Assembly (NCBI GenBank): GCA_900102115.1
Contig: FNAW01000002.1
Coordinates: 496,001-560,000, forward strand
Direction of reading: 5' to 3'
Origin: Blastococcus fimeti
Lineage (GTDB): Bacteria > Actinomycetota > Actinomycetes > Mycobacteriales > Geodermatophilaceae
Length of the DNA: 64,000 bases
Part shown: positions 18,453-27,959 of the stretch, in pieces
How positions within the stretch are numbered: the first letter of the stretch is position 1
Layout of the letters: every line of letters begins with the position of its first letter
Program-made: the position numbers and the translations under genes
Notes under the pieces: generated by a model
What the model saw: the letters and a program-made list of their open reading frames with translations, nothing else
Told to the model about the DNA's origin: nothing
Databases searched by the model: none

Positions 18453-20791
18453 CGGCCACGCAGGACCCCGGCGAGCGCCGCCGGGGGGTCCCCGCTGCGA
18501 CCTACCGGCTGCAGGTCCACGCGGGCTTCGGGCTCGATGACGCCGCCGGGGTGGCCGGCTACCTGGCCGACCTCGGGGTGACGCACGCCTACTCCTCACC
18601 GCTGCTGCGCTCGGCCGAGGGCAGCACCCACGGGTACGACACCGTCGACCACGCGCACATCGACGAGGCCCGCGGTGGGCGGGAGGCGTTCGACCGGTTC
18701 GTGGCCGCGCTGCACGAGCACGGGCTCGGGCTGGTGCTCGACCTGGTCCCCAACCACATGGGCGTCGACGACCCCTCGGCCGCGCCGTGGTGGTGGGACG
18801 TGCTGCAGCACGGGCAGGAGAGCGCGCACGCCGGAGCGTTCGACATCGACTGGGAGTTCGGCGGCGGCAAGGTGCGCATCCCGGTGCTCGGCTCCGCCGA
18901 CGACGTCCAGAAGCTCGAGGTGGTGGACGGCGAGCTGCGCTACTACGACAACCGCTTCCCGATCGCACCCGGCACCGGCGAGGGCACCCCGCAGGAGGTG
19001 CACGACCGCCAGCACTACGAGCTGGTGGACTGGCGGCGCGCGGACTCCGACCTCAACTACCGCCGGTTCTTCGCGATCAACACCCTCGCCGGGCTGCGCG
19101 TGGAGGACCCGGCGGTCTTCGACGCGACGCACGAGCTCGTGCTGGAGCTGGTGCGCGACGGTGCCGTCGACGGCCTGCGCATCGACCATCCGGACGGCCT
19201 CGCCGACCCGCGCGGCTACCTGGACCGGCTCGCCGAGGCCTCCGGCGGCCGCTGGACCGTGGTCGAGAAGATCCTGGAGCCCGGCGAGGAGCTGCCCGAG
19301 GGCTGGGCGACGGCGGGGACGACGGGCTACGACGCCCTGACCGAGGTCGACCGGGTGCTCGTCGACCCGGCCGGCGGGCCGGCGCTCACCGCGCTGGACA
19401 CCGAGCTGGCCGGCCGCGCGGTCGACTACGCCGAGCTCGTGCGCCTCTGCAAACGCGAGGTCACCGACGGGATGCTCGGGTCCGAGGTGGCCCGGCTGGT
19501 GCGGGTCGTCGGGGAGCTGCCGGGCGTGGACCGCGCACAGCAGACCGAGGCGCTGGCCGAGCTGCTCGCCACGTTCGGCGTCTACCGCAGCTACCTGCCC
19601 GACGGCCGGGAGCACCTGGACCAGGCGGTCGCCGCCGTCCGGGCCCGCCGGCCGGACCTCGTGCCGGCCGTGGACGCGCTGTACGGCGTCCTCTCGCAGG
19701 CGGGCACCGAAGCGGCCACCCGCTTCGAGCAGACCAGCGGCCCGGTGATGGCCAAGGGCGTCGAGGACAGCGCCTACTACCGGTGGTCCCGGTTCGTCGC
19801 GCTCAACGAGGTGGGCGGCGACCCGGCGCACTTCGGCGGCACCGTCGCCGACTTCCACGCTGCGCAGGAGCACCGGCTCGCGGTCAAGCCGCAGGCGATG
19901 ACGACGCTGTCGACGCACGACACCAAGCGCAGCGAGGACGTCCGCGCCCGGCTGGCGGTGCTGGCGGAGCTGCCGTCGGAGTGGGCGGCGCTGGTGCGCG
20001 GCTGGCTGGCCCGCCATCCGCTGGCCGACCGCCCGATGGCGCACCTGGTCTGGCAGAACCTGATCGGCGCCTGGCCGCTCTCGCGGGAGCGGGCGCACGC
20101 CTACGTCGAGAAGGCGGCGCGCGAGGCCGGCACGTCGACCACGTGGACCGACCCGGACGAGGCGTTCGAGGCGCAGCTGCACGCGCTGGTCGACGCCGCG
20201 TTCGACGACGCCACGACGGCGGCGGAGATCGAGGCGTTCGTCGCCCGCATCGCGCCGCTGGGCTGGTCGAACTCGCTGGCGCAGAAGCTGCTGCAGCTGA
20301 CGATGCCCGGCGTCCCCGACGTCTACCAGGGCACCGAGCTGTACGACTTCTCGCTGGTGGACCCGGACAACCGGCGTCCGGTGGACTACGAGCTGCGCCG
20401 CCGGCTGCTGGCCGACCTCGATGCCGGCGCGGTGCCGGCCGTGGACGGCAGCGGCGCGGCGAAGCTGCTGGTCACTTCCCGGGTGCTGCGGGCCCGACGG
20501 GACCGCCCGGAGCTGTTCGGCGGGTACACGCCCGTCGAGGTCCGGGGCTCGGCCGCCGACTCGCTGATCGCCTACGACCGCGGGACCCCGGAGCAGGACG
20601 GCGTCGTCGTCGTGGCGACCCGGCTGCCGGCACGGCTGGCCCGGACCGGCTGGGGCGACACCGCGCTGCAGCTGCCGACCGGCGCCTGGCGCGACCTGAT
20701 CACCGGTGAGCGGTTCGTCTCCGACGTCGCCGGGATCGCCGCCGACGTGCTGCTGGCCCGGCTGCCGGTTGCCCTGCTCGTCCGCGAGTAG
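18449..20791 (+). CDS. treY: Maltooligosyltrehalose synthase TreY
   Basis: GH13 transglucosylase of 780 residues that converts the reducing-end alpha-1,4 bond of maltodextrins into alpha-1,1, giving maltooligosyl trehalose for TreZ. Motifs seen: ATYRLQVHAGF at the N-terminus, LVLDLVPNHMG, DGLRIDHPDGL (nucleophile), VVEKILEPGE (acid/base) and STHDTKRSED. The GTG at 18449 overlaps the glgX stop (GTGA), so translation is probably coupled. The length is typical of actinobacterial TreY. Confidence 0.96.
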   Translation: MTATQDPGERRRGVPAATYRLQVHAGFGLDDAAGVAGYLADLGVTHAYSSPLLRSAEGSTHGYDTVDHAHIDEARGGREAFDRFVAALHEHGLGLVLDLVPNHMGVDDPSAAPWWWDVLQHGQESAHAGAFDIDWEFGGGKVRIPVLGSADDVQKLEVVDGELRYYDNRFPIAPGTGEGTPQEVHDRQHYELVDWRRADSDLNYRRFFAINTLAGLRVEDPAVFDATHELVLELVRDGAVDGLRIDHPDGLADPRGYLDRLAEASGGRWTVVEKILEPGEELPEGWATAGTTGYDALTEVDRVLVDPAGGPALTALDTELAGRAVDYAELVRLCKREVTDGMLGSEVARLVRVVGELPGVDRAQQTEALAELLATFGVYRSYLPDGREHLDQAVAAVRARRPDLVPAVDALYGVLSQAGTEAATRFEQTSGPVMAKGVEDSAYYRWSRFVALNEVGGDPAHFGGTVADFHAAQEHRLAVKPQAMTTLSTHDTKRSEDVRARLAVLAELPSEWAALVRGWLARHPLADRPMAHLVWQNLIGAWPLSRERAHAYVEKAAREAGTSTTWTDPDEAFEAQLHALVDAAFDDATTAAEIEAFVARIAPLGWSNSLAQKLLQLTMPGVPDVYQGTELYDFSLVDPDNRRPVDYELRRRLLADLDAGAVPAVDGSGAAKLLVTSRVLRARRDRPELFGGYTPVEVRGSAADSLIAYDRGTPEQDGVVVVATRLPARLARTGWGDTALQLPTGAWRDLITGERFVSDVAGIAADVLLARLPVALLVRE

Positions 20792-20800
20792 CCACGACAT

Positions 20801-20846
20801 CGGCGATCTCGCGCGCTCTCGAGCCGGAAAGCGTGCGAGATCGCCG
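20801..20846 (+). terminator. Inverted repeat after treY (terminator or repeat element)
   Basis: CGGCGATCTCGC (20801-20812) pairs perfectly with 20835-20846. The stem extends to 16 bp with one G-U, around a ~14-22 nt loop. It lies 9 nt after the treY stop, and there is no U-run. It may terminate glgX-treY or be a dispersed palindromic repeat. Confidence 0.55.
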
Positions 20847-20875
20847 AACTCGTCGTCGGCCGTGCCCGCTCGTGG

Positions 20876-20881
20876 TGTGAT
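20876..20881 (+). promoter_or_regulatory. -10-like hexamer TGTGAT of the MOSC gene
   Basis: Ends 6 nt before the GTG at 20888. It matches the window-wide leaderless spacing but is a weak hexamer. Confidence 0.3.
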
Positions 20882-20887
20882 GCGCGC

Positions 20888-21760
20888 GTGCACATCGACG
20901 CGCTGTACCGCTTCCCGGTGAAGTCCCTGCTCGGCGAGCAGGTCGAGCAGGCCCGGCTGACCGGCCGCGGGCTGCTGGGTGACCGCGCCTACGCCCTGGT
21001 CGACCCGGCCGACGGCACCGTCGCCAGCGCGAAGCACCCCCGGAAGTGGGGCGCGCTGCTCGGGCTCTCCGCCCGGTTCGTCACCGAGCCGGCCCCCGGT
21101 GGCGCGGTGCCCCCGGTGGTCGTGACCCTGCCCGACGGCACGGAACTCCTCAGCGACGCCGCCGGCACCGACGCGGCGCTGTCCGAGCTGGTCGGCAGGC
21201 CCGTGCGGCTGACCAGCGAGGTGCCGGCCGGCAGCCGGTTCGAGGAGCAGTGGCCCGACATCGAGGGCCTGGCGCCGGCGGAGTTCATCGAGGGGACGAC
21301 GCACGCGTTCGAGGGGACCGAGCCGGTGAGCGCCATCGACCTCGGGCAGATGGCCCCGCCCGCCACGTTCTTCGACCTGGCCGCGCTGCACCTGCTCACC
21401 CGCGCGACGCTGGACCGACTGACCGAGCTGGGCGACGGCAGCGACTTCGACGTCCTCCGCTACCGCCCCAACGTCCTCGTCGGCGGCACCGAGCCGGGCT
21501 TCGCCGAGGACGAATGGGTCGGCCGCAGCGTCTGCCTCGGCGACACCGCGCGCGCCGGCGTCGCCATGCTGACGATGCGCTGCGTCATGACCACCCTCGC
21601 CCAGGGCGACCTGCCCGAGGACCGCGGCACCCTGCGCACCGTCGCCCGTCACCACCGCCGCGAGATCCCGGGCCTGGGCACCTGGGCCTGCGCCGGCGTC
21701 TACGCCGACGTCTCCGCCGAGGGCGTCGTCCGCACCGGCGACCCCGTCGCCCTCGCCTGA
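20888..21760 (+). CDS. MOSC domain protein (MOSC N-terminal beta-barrel plus MOSC)
   Basis: Protein of 290 residues related to the C-terminal molybdenum-cofactor sulfurase domain family. The N-terminal beta-barrel (about 1-100) has the typical LYRFPVKSLLGE and GLLGDRAYALVD motifs. The MOSC core (about 130-285) contains RYRPNVLVGG and the cysteine-bearing RCVMTTLAQGDLP segment. It has no transmembrane anchor. Members bind sulfur or molybdopterin ligands and may work as mARC-like reductases; no partner is seen nearby. It starts with GTG and a leaderless-type spacing. Confidence 0.88.
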   Translation: MHIDALYRFPVKSLLGEQVEQARLTGRGLLGDRAYALVDPADGTVASAKHPRKWGALLGLSARFVTEPAPGGAVPPVVVTLPDGTELLSDAAGTDAALSELVGRPVRLTSEVPAGSRFEEQWPDIEGLAPAEFIEGTTHAFEGTEPVSAIDLGQMAPPATFFDLAALHLLTRATLDRLTELGDGSDFDVLRYRPNVLVGGTEPGFAEDEWVGRSVCLGDTARAGVAMLTMRCVMTTLAQGDLPEDRGTLRTVARHHRREIPGLGTWACAGVYADVSAEGVVRTGDPVALA

Positions 21761-21768
21761 GTCTGCTG

Positions 21769-22377
21769 CTACACCCCGCCCGGCGACTCCGGGACCGGGT
21801 CGTGGAGCTGCCACTGGTCCCATGACGACCACCACCGTTCACCCGCGTCGAGGCGGGCTCCCACCGAGTGCGCTTCCATGCGGGTCCGATCGCGGTCGTC
21901 CGGGCTGATCCGGCCCGCCGCGACCATCGCGTCCGGGTGGTCGACGTCTTTCCACTGCCACGGTGAGCCGTCCGCCGGGAGGACGACGTCGATCCCGAGG
22001 TCCGCGGTCTCGAAGGCGCCGCCCCCGCCGCCGTCGACATGGCGGACGAACGGCTCCTGGAAGTTGACGTACCAGTGCGTGAAGGTGCCCTGGGCATCGA
22101 AGAACTTCCACGCGGCATGCGCCTCGCCGGTGCGCTGGATCTGCAGAACGGTGCTCCCGCTCCACGCCTCCAGCCTGCTCCACGGATGGGGTCCGAACGG
22201 ATGGGCGAAGAAGGTGAACGGCGAGCCCGGCTCCAGCAGGACCGCGAGGCAGTCGTCCCCGTCGTGGATCACCGTGACCGGGTGCTCCATCCACGGCCGC
22301 CCGTGCAGCACCTCGCGACGCTGCACGGTGACCCCGACGTCGAACCTCTCGGGCACGGAGGCCGCGGGCTCCAGCAT
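21769..22377 (-). CDS. DUF402 domain protein (Ntdp/FomD-like)
   Basis: Protein of 202 residues. Its C-terminal half has the DUF402 pattern: WKFFDAQGTFTHWYVNFQEP, FETADLGIDVVL and WKDVDHPDAMVAAGRIS. Family members hydrolyse nucleoside di/triphosphates or CMP-phosphonate esters using metal-binding Asp/Glu residues in these motifs. The ATG at 22377 has TAGCCT 6 nt upstream (leaderless). It converges with the MOSC gene and is divergent from the methyltransferase at 22436. The actual substrate is unknown. Confidence 0.8.
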   Translation of the reverse strand: MLEPAASVPERFDVGVTVQRREVLHGRPWMEHPVTVIHDGDDCLAVLLEPGSPFTFFAHPFGPHPWSRLEAWSGSTVLQIQRTGEAHAAWKFFDAQGTFTHWYVNFQEPFVRHVDGGGGGAFETADLGIDVVLPADGSPWQWKDVDHPDAMVAAGRISPDDRDRTRMEAHSVGARLDAGERWWSSWDQWQLHDPVPESPGGV

Positions 22378-22383
22378 GCGGTG

Positions 22384-22389
22384 AGGCTA
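22384..22389 (-). promoter_or_regulatory. -10-like hexamer TAGCCT of the DUF402 gene
   Basis: Ends 6 nt before the ATG at 22377; leaderless start proposed. Confidence 0.5.
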
Positions 22390-22423
22390 GAGCGCCGGGC
22401 CCCCCAGCGGTCCGGTAGCCCGG

Positions 22424-22429
22424 CATACT
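22424..22429 (+). promoter_or_regulatory. -10-like hexamer CATACT of the methyltransferase gene
   Basis: Ends 6 nt before the ATG at 22436; leaderless start proposed. Confidence 0.45.
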
Positions 22430-22435
22430 CCGCGC

Positions 22436-23179
22436 ATGGCGCTCTACGACGGGATCGGGCGCACCTACCGGCGCACCCGTCAGGCGGATCCGCGGATCGC
22501 GGCGGCCATCACGGCGGCGCTCGGCGAGGTCGACAGCGTCGTCAACATCGGCGCCGGTGCCGGCGCATACGAACCGCCGCAGACGGCGCTCGCCGTCGAA
22601 CCGAGTCGGGTGATGATCGACCAGCGCCCCGCCGGGGCCGCCCCGGCCGTCCGAGCAGTGGCCGAAGCGCTACCGCTGGCCGACGACGCCGTCGACGCGG
22701 CGCTGGCCGTGCTCACCGTCCATCACTGGAGCGACGTCGCCGCGGGGGTGGCGGAGGTGCGCCGGGTGGCACGGCGGCGGGTGGTCTTCTTCACCTGGTG
22801 GCCCGAACGCGTGGCCGACTTCTGGCTGCTCCGCGACTACCTGCCCGCGGCCGCGAAGACCGACGCCCGCCTGGCCGTGAAGGTTCAGGAGCTCACGCGG
22901 CTCCTGGGGGCCCACGCCGAGATCCGGTCGGTGCCGGTGCCTCACGACTGCGTCGACGGCTTCGCCGCCGCGTTCTGGCGCCGCCCGGAGGCCTATCTCG
23001 ATCCGGACGTGCGGGCGGGCATGTCCGTGTTCGCGACAACCCCACCGGACGCGCTGCGCGAGGGTCTGGAGCGCCTCGAGGCGGACGTCCGCTCCGGCGC
23101 GTGGCACCGCGCCCACGAGGACCTGCTCCACCGCGATGCCCTCGACGTGGGCTACTGCACCGTCAGCGTGGACCTCTGA
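22436..23179 (+). CDS. Class I SAM-dependent methyltransferase
   Basis: Protein of 247 residues with a Rossmann methyltransferase core. The glycine-rich motif I is VVNIGAGAGAYEP (about 36-48). Motif II is LAVEPSRVMIDQR, and motif IV includes DDAVDAALAVLTVHHW, the Methyltransf_11 pattern. The acceptor is unknown. It is divergent from the DUF402 gene with about 58 nt between the starts; both appear leaderless. Confidence 0.82.
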   Translation: MALYDGIGRTYRRTRQADPRIAAAITAALGEVDSVVNIGAGAGAYEPPQTALAVEPSRVMIDQRPAGAAPAVRAVAEALPLADDAVDAALAVLTVHHWSDVAAGVAEVRRVARRRVVFFTWWPERVADFWLLRDYLPAAAKTDARLAVKVQELTRLLGAHAEIRSVPVPHDCVDGFAAAFWRRPEAYLDPDVRAGMSVFATTPPDALREGLERLEADVRSGAWHRAHEDLLHRDALDVGYCTVSVDL

Positions 23180-23332
23180 CCCCGTTCGCAGACCGGACGC
23201 GGACGGCCCCCACCGGGACGCAGCGCGGTCACCCGAGGACCCCGCGAGGTCGCGGAACGGCGTGGCGGGGCCACGCCGGGACGACTGGCCGGAGGTCGCT
23301 CCGCTCGACGCGACGGGCCGGGAAACCGCTCC

Positions 23333-23338
23333 TAGCGT
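23333..23338 (+). promoter_or_regulatory. -10-like hexamer TAGCGT upstream of the c-di-AMP riboswitch
   Basis: Same hexamer as at 16066. It would start transcription near 23345, about 35 nt before the riboswitch core. Confidence 0.45.
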
Positions 23339-23379
23339 CGTCCGGGCGCTCGGCCGACTCGGGCCGCCGCGAGGCACCG

Positions 23380-24189
<810 letters not shown>

Positions 24190-24208
24190 CGCCCGGGTGA
24201 GCAACGGT

Positions 24209-24240
24209 CGGCGTCCGGGACGGTCGATTCCCGGACGCCG
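24209..24240 (+). terminator. Terminator-like hairpin after rpf
   Basis: CGGCGTCCGGGA (24209-24220) pairs perfectly with 24229-24240 around an 8-nt loop, 20 nt past the rpf stop. There is no U-run. Confidence 0.6.
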
Positions 24241-24339
24241 GCCGTCCCGGAGGCGTCTGCACGGCCTCGGGGATTGGCGACGGTTGCTGCGGGCATGATC
24301 GGACCGCTCCCCACCCTCGTCCTGCCCGGAGGCCCCCGC

Positions 24340-26094
24340 ATGTCCGCACCCGTCGAGTTCGCCGTCTGGGCACCGCTGCCGGAGCGGGTGCGCGTCCAGG
24401 TCGACGGCGCCGTGCACGACATGACCCGCGACGACGACGGCTGGTGGCGCGCCCAGGTCGAGGCGAGCCCGGAATCGGACTACGGCTACCTGCTGGGCGC
24501 CAATGACACTCCGCGGCCCGACCCGCGCTCCCGGCGGCAGCCCGAGGGCGTCCACGGCCTCTCCCGGCGGTACGAGCCGGAGTCCTACGAGTGGGGCGAC
24601 GGCGCCTGGACCGGACGCCCGCTGGCCGGCGGCGTCGTCTACGAGCTGCACGTCGGCACGTTCACCCCCGAGGGCACCCTCGACGCCGCGATCGGCCGGC
24701 TCGGCCACCTGGTCCGCCTCGGAGTGGACTTCGTCGAGCTGCTGCCGGTCAACGGCTTCAACGGCACGCACAACTGGGGCTACGACGGCGTCCTCTGGTA
24801 CGCGGTGCAGGAGGAGTACGGCGGCCCGGCGGCCTACCAGCGGTTCGTCGACGCCTGCCACCAGCAGGGTCTCGGCGTGATCCAGGACGTCGTCTACAAC
24901 CACCTCGGCCCCTCGGGGAACTACCTGCCCGAGTTCTTCCCGATCTTCGCCGAGGGCGGCGCGAACACCTGGGGCAACTCGATCAACCTGTCGGGCCCCG
25001 ACTCCGACGAGGTCCGCCGCTACGTCATCGACAACGCGCTCATGTGGCTGCGCGACATGCACGTCGACGGGCTGCGCCTGGACGCCGTGCACGCGCTGGT
25101 CGACGAGCGCGCCACCCACGTGCTCGAGGAGATGGCGCAGGAGGTGGACAAGCTGTCGGTCGCCGTCGGGCGACCGCTCACCCTCATCGCCGAGAGCGAC
25201 CTCAACGACCCCCGCATGGTCACCCCGCGGGTCGCCGGCGGCCTCGGCCTGACCGCGCAGTGGAGCGACGACTTCCACCACTCGCTGCACTCGGTCCTGA
25301 CCGGCGAGGGCCAGGGCTACTACTCCGACTTCGCCGAGGCCGGGCTGGCCGGCCTGGCCAAGGTGCTCACCGGGGCCTTCTTCCACGACGGCGCCTGGTC
25401 CAGCTTCCGACGCCGCCACCACGGCCGCCCGGTCGACACCGCCACGCTGCCGGGCTGGAAGTTCCTGGGCTACCTGCAGGACCACGACCAGATCGGCAAC
25501 CGCGCCGTCGGCGACCGGATCTCGGCCACCCTCTCCCCCGCGCAGCTCGCCGTCGGCGCCACCATCGTGCTGACCAGCCCGTTCACCCCGATGCTCTTCA
25601 TGGGCGAGGAGTGGGGCGCCGGCACCCCGTGGCAGTTCTTCACCAGCCACCCCGAGCCGGAGCTCGGCAGGGCCACCGCCGAGGGGCGGATCGGCGAGTT
25701 CGCCGAGCACGGCTGGGACGCCGACGTCGTGCCCGACCCGCAGGACCCGGAGACCTTCACCCGCTCCAAGCTGGACTGGTCGGAGCTGTCGCAGGAGCCG
25801 CACGAGCGGCTGCTCGCCGTCCACCGGTCGCTGCTCGCGCTGCGCCGAGCGCACCCGGACCTGGTCGACTCCGACCTGACCGGCGTCGAGGTCGACTGGG
25901 ACGACGCCGACCGCTGGATGGTCGTGCACCGCGGCTCGCTCCGCGTGGTGGTCAACCTCGCCGAGGAGCCGCGGGAGATCGACCTGGACGTGCCCGCCGG
26001 CGAGGTCCTCTTCGCCACGGGCGAGCTGCCGGCCGTCGACGGGAGCACGGTGACCCTGCCGCCGGAGAGCGCGGCCGTGCTCAGCACCCGCTGA
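24340..26094 (+). CDS. treZ: Maltooligosyltrehalose trehalohydrolase TreZ
   Basis: GH13 hydrolase of 584 residues that releases trehalose from the product of TreY. It has an N-terminal beta-sandwich ([17 protein letters not shown]) and GH13 motifs [22 protein letters not shown] (nucleophile), [11 protein letters not shown] and [11 protein letters not shown]. The frame is open from 24274, but the ATG at 24340 is preferred: GGAGG lies 7 nt before it and the length equals known TreZ (about 580). It lies 3.5 kb after treY, with the Rpf gene and others between. Confidence 0.95.
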   Translation: MSAPVEFAVWAPLPERVRVQVDGAVHDMTRDDDGWWRAQVEASPESDYGYLLGANDTPRPDPRSRRQPEGVHGLSRRYEPESYEWGDGAWTGRPLAGGVVYELHVGTFTPEGTLDAAIGRLGHLVRLGVDFVELLPVNGFNGTHNWGYDGVLWYAVQEEYGGPAAYQRFVDACHQQGLGVIQDVVYNHLGPSGNYLPEFFPIFAEGGANTWGNSINLSGPDSDEVRRYVIDNALMWLRDMHVDGLRLDAVHALVDERATHVLEEMAQEVDKLSVAVGRPLTLIAESDLNDPRMVTPRVAGGLGLTAQWSDDFHHSLHSVLTGEGQGYYSDFAEAGLAGLAKVLTGAFFHDGAWSSFRRRHHGRPVDTATLPGWKFLGYLQDHDQIGNRAVGDRISATLSPAQLAVGATIVLTSPFTPMLFMGEEWGAGTPWQFFTSHPEPELGRATAEGRIGEFAEHGWDADVVPDPQDPETFTRSKLDWSELSQEPHERLLAVHRSLLALRRAHPDLVDSDLTGVEVDWDDADRWMVVHRGSLRVVVNLAEEPREIDLDVPAGEVLFATGELPAVDGSTVTLPPESAAVLSTR

Positions 26095-26095
26095 C

Positions 26096-26827
26096 GTGCG
26101 CCGCCTGCTGCCCGAGCCCTCGAGCGAGCTGGACGACGCCGCGCTGGTGGAGGCCTACCGGCTCCCGCCCGGCCGGTCGCTGCGGATGGACTTCGTCGCC
26201 TCGCTCGACGGCGCCGTGAGCGTCGACGGGCGCAGCGCCGGGCTGGGCTCCCCCGGTGACAAGCGGGTGTTCCGGGTGCTCCGCGCACTGGCCGACGTCG
26301 TCCTGGTCGGCGCGGGCACCGCGACCACCGAGGCCTACCGCCCCGTCTCCCCCGGCTCCGCCGTGGGCCGGTTGCGGGCCTCGATCGGCGGCCCGGCGAC
26401 CCTGCCGGTCGCCGTCGTCAGCCGGCAGGCCTCGCTGGACCCGGCGTCCGCGCTGGCCGCGGACCCGGCCACGCTGGTCCTCACCTGCGCGGCGGCGGAC
26501 GCCGACCGCCGCGCGGCCCTGGCCGCCGCCGGTGCCACCGTGCTGGTCTGCGGCGACGACGACGTCGACCTGCCCGCCGCGGTGGCGGCGCTGGCCGAGC
26601 GGGGACTGGCGCAGGTGACGTGCGAGGGTGGACCGCAGCTGCTGCGCGCGGCGCTGACCGCCGGGGTGGTCGACGAGCTGGACCTCACGATCGCGCCCGC
26701 GCTGGTCGGCGCGGCGCACCGGTTGCTGCCCGACGGCCTGCCGGCCCCGGTCGGGCTGGAGCTGCGCCAGCTGCTGGAGGAGGACGGCGTGCTGTTCACC
26801 CGCTACCGGGTGGCCGGCGCCCGCTGA
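26096..26827 (+). CDS. RibD C-terminal (pyrimidine reductase) family protein
   Basis: NADPH-dependent reductase-like protein of 243 residues in the dihydrofolate-reductase/RibD-C fold. Motifs seen: RMDFVASLDGAVSVDGRS at the N-terminus, LADVVLVGAGTATTEAYRP, CEGGPQLLRAAL and VDELDLTIAPALVG. Actinobacterial stand-alone members are annotated pyrimidine reductases, possibly in riboflavin or deazaflavin routes; no rib gene is adjacent. The GTG at 26096 lies 1 nt after the treZ stop, so the two are likely co-transcribed. Confidence 0.85.
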   Translation: MRRLLPEPSSELDDAALVEAYRLPPGRSLRMDFVASLDGAVSVDGRSAGLGSPGDKRVFRVLRALADVVLVGAGTATTEAYRPVSPGSAVGRLRASIGGPATLPVAVVSRQASLDPASALAADPATLVLTCAAADADRRAALAAAGATVLVCGDDDVDLPAAVAALAERGLAQVTCEGGPQLLRAALTAGVVDELDLTIAPALVGAAHRLLPDGLPAPVGLELRQLLEEDGVLFTRYRVAGAR

Positions 26828-26839
26828 CCGGACGGAGGA

Positions 26840-26884
26840 CCGGACTTTCGGTGCAGTAAGTCCCGGACTTTCGGTGCAGGAAGT
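26840..26884. repeat. Tandem duplication, 23-bp period, between RibD-like and Nudix genes
   Basis: CCGGACTTTCGGTGCAGTAA at 26840 is repeated at 26863 with a single T-to-G change. It lies directly before the Nudix gene's leader, so it could be a regulatory site or a dispersed repeat. Confidence 0.65.
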
Positions 26885-26915
26885 ACGGACGACGGCGAGA
26901 GCGAGGAGAGCAGGC

Positions 26916-27518
26916 ATGGCAGCGCTGACCCGGGACGTCGTCGCGGAACGGATCGCCGGGTTCCCCCGGATCGCGGCCGACCGCCCCGAGCTCAAGCAGG
27001 CGGCGGTCGCGCTCTGCGTGACCGAGGCGGACGGCATCCCGACGCTGGTCATCACCCGCCGGGCCGCCGGCCTGCGCGCGCACGCCGGTCAGTGGGCGCT
27101 GCCGGGGGGCCGGCTCGACGCCGGCGAGGGCCCGGTCGAGGGCGCGCTGCGCGAGCTGCACGAGGAGATCGGCCTCGACCTCGGGCCGGGGTCGGTGCTC
27201 GGGCTGCTCGACGACTACGTGACGCGGTCGGGCTACGTGATGACGCCGGTGGTCTGCTGGGCGGGGCCGGTCGACGGGTTCGCCGGCTCCGAGCCCGAGG
27301 TGGCCGCCGTGTTCGAGGTGCCGCTGGCCGATCTCGACGTCGACCCGGTGTTCGAGACCATCCCGGAGTCGGACGGGCCGGTGATCAAGCTGCCGCTGCT
27401 GGGCGGGTTCGTGCACGCCCCGACCGCGGCGGTGGTCCACCAGTTCTGCCGGATCGCCTGCCGCGGCGAGGTCGAGCGGGTGGCCGGCTACGAGCAGCCG
27501 GTCTTCGCCTGGCGCTAG
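26916..27518 (+). CDS. Nudix hydrolase
   Basis: Protein of 200 residues hydrolysing a nucleoside diphosphate-linked substrate. The Nudix box is complete: GRLDAGEGPVEGALRELHEE followed by IGL (about residues 65-87). The CoA-pyrophosphatase-like N-terminus (RPELKQAAVALCV) suggests a NudL-type enzyme, but the substrate is not proved. The frame is open from 26874; the ATG at 26916 is chosen because GAGGAG lies 7-13 nt upstream. Its TAG stop shares the palindrome CTAG with the stop of the convergent GYD gene. Confidence 0.9.
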   Translation: MAALTRDVVAERIAGFPRIAADRPELKQAAVALCVTEADGIPTLVITRRAAGLRAHAGQWALPGGRLDAGEGPVEGALRELHEEIGLDLGPGSVLGLLDDYVTRSGYVMTPVVCWAGPVDGFAGSEPEVAAVFEVPLADLDVDPVFETIPESDGPVIKLPLLGGFVHAPTAAVVHQFCRIACRGEVERVAGYEQPVFAWR

Positions 27519-27856
27519 CCGTCGGCGCGCGGTGCGCCCGGCGGCCGGTAGCCCACGGATTGGGCCCGGTCCAGCGCCTCGAGCGTCTGCTCGACGGTGA
27601 GCAGCACGGTCGTCTCGATCGCGCCCAGCGCACCGCCCCCGCCGATCGCCAGGACCACGGCGGCCATGGCGACGTCGTCCGGCGCCTCCCACAGCGTGAA
27701 GCCGTCCCACTCGCCGAAGGCGTACCAGAAGCCGTGGAGGGAGCCGCCCACGGACTCGATGTAGGCGGTGGCGGCGCGGCGGCGGTCCTCGGGTTCGGCG
27801 ATGAGCATCGCCCAGGTCTCCGGGGTGTAGCGGAAACGGGTCAGGTACAGCGGCAT
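27515..27856 (-). CDS. GYD domain protein
   Basis: Small alpha/beta protein of 113 residues. It starts MPLYLTRFRYTPETWAML and contains ESVGGSLHGFWYAFGEWDG followed by WEAPDDVAMAAV, the usual GYD-family pattern with EWDG in place of GxYD. The function of the family is unknown; members resemble ferredoxin-like dimeric barrels. The ATG is at 27856. It converges with the Nudix gene, and their stop codons overlap in CTAG. Confidence 0.82.
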   Translation of the reverse strand: MPLYLTRFRYTPETWAMLIAEPEDRRRAATAYIESVGGSLHGFWYAFGEWDGFTLWEAPDDVAMAAVVLAIGGGGALGAIETTVLLTVEQTLEALDRAQSVGYRPPGAPRADG

Positions 27857-27959
27857 GGTCGTGCCTCCCGGTCGCCCCCCGCCGTGCCGAGGCTAGGAGC
27901 AGCGGCCGAGCGGGTCGAGACCTCCGCACGCGGCGGGCCCGGCTGCTTGACTGACCGGC

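Noticed and set aside
16065..18968. 967-aa minus-strand frame opposite glgX
   Set aside because: Shadow of glgX; no conserved domain.
20801..20846. Rho-independent terminator with U-run, or operator of the MOSC gene
   Set aside because: The perfect stem is real, but no U-run follows and the position suits either termination of treY or a dispersed repeat; an operator claim has no support.
18596..21835. 1079-aa minus-strand frame opposite treY and the MOSC gene
   Set aside because: Shadow frame; the plus-strand genes carry all the catalytic motifs.
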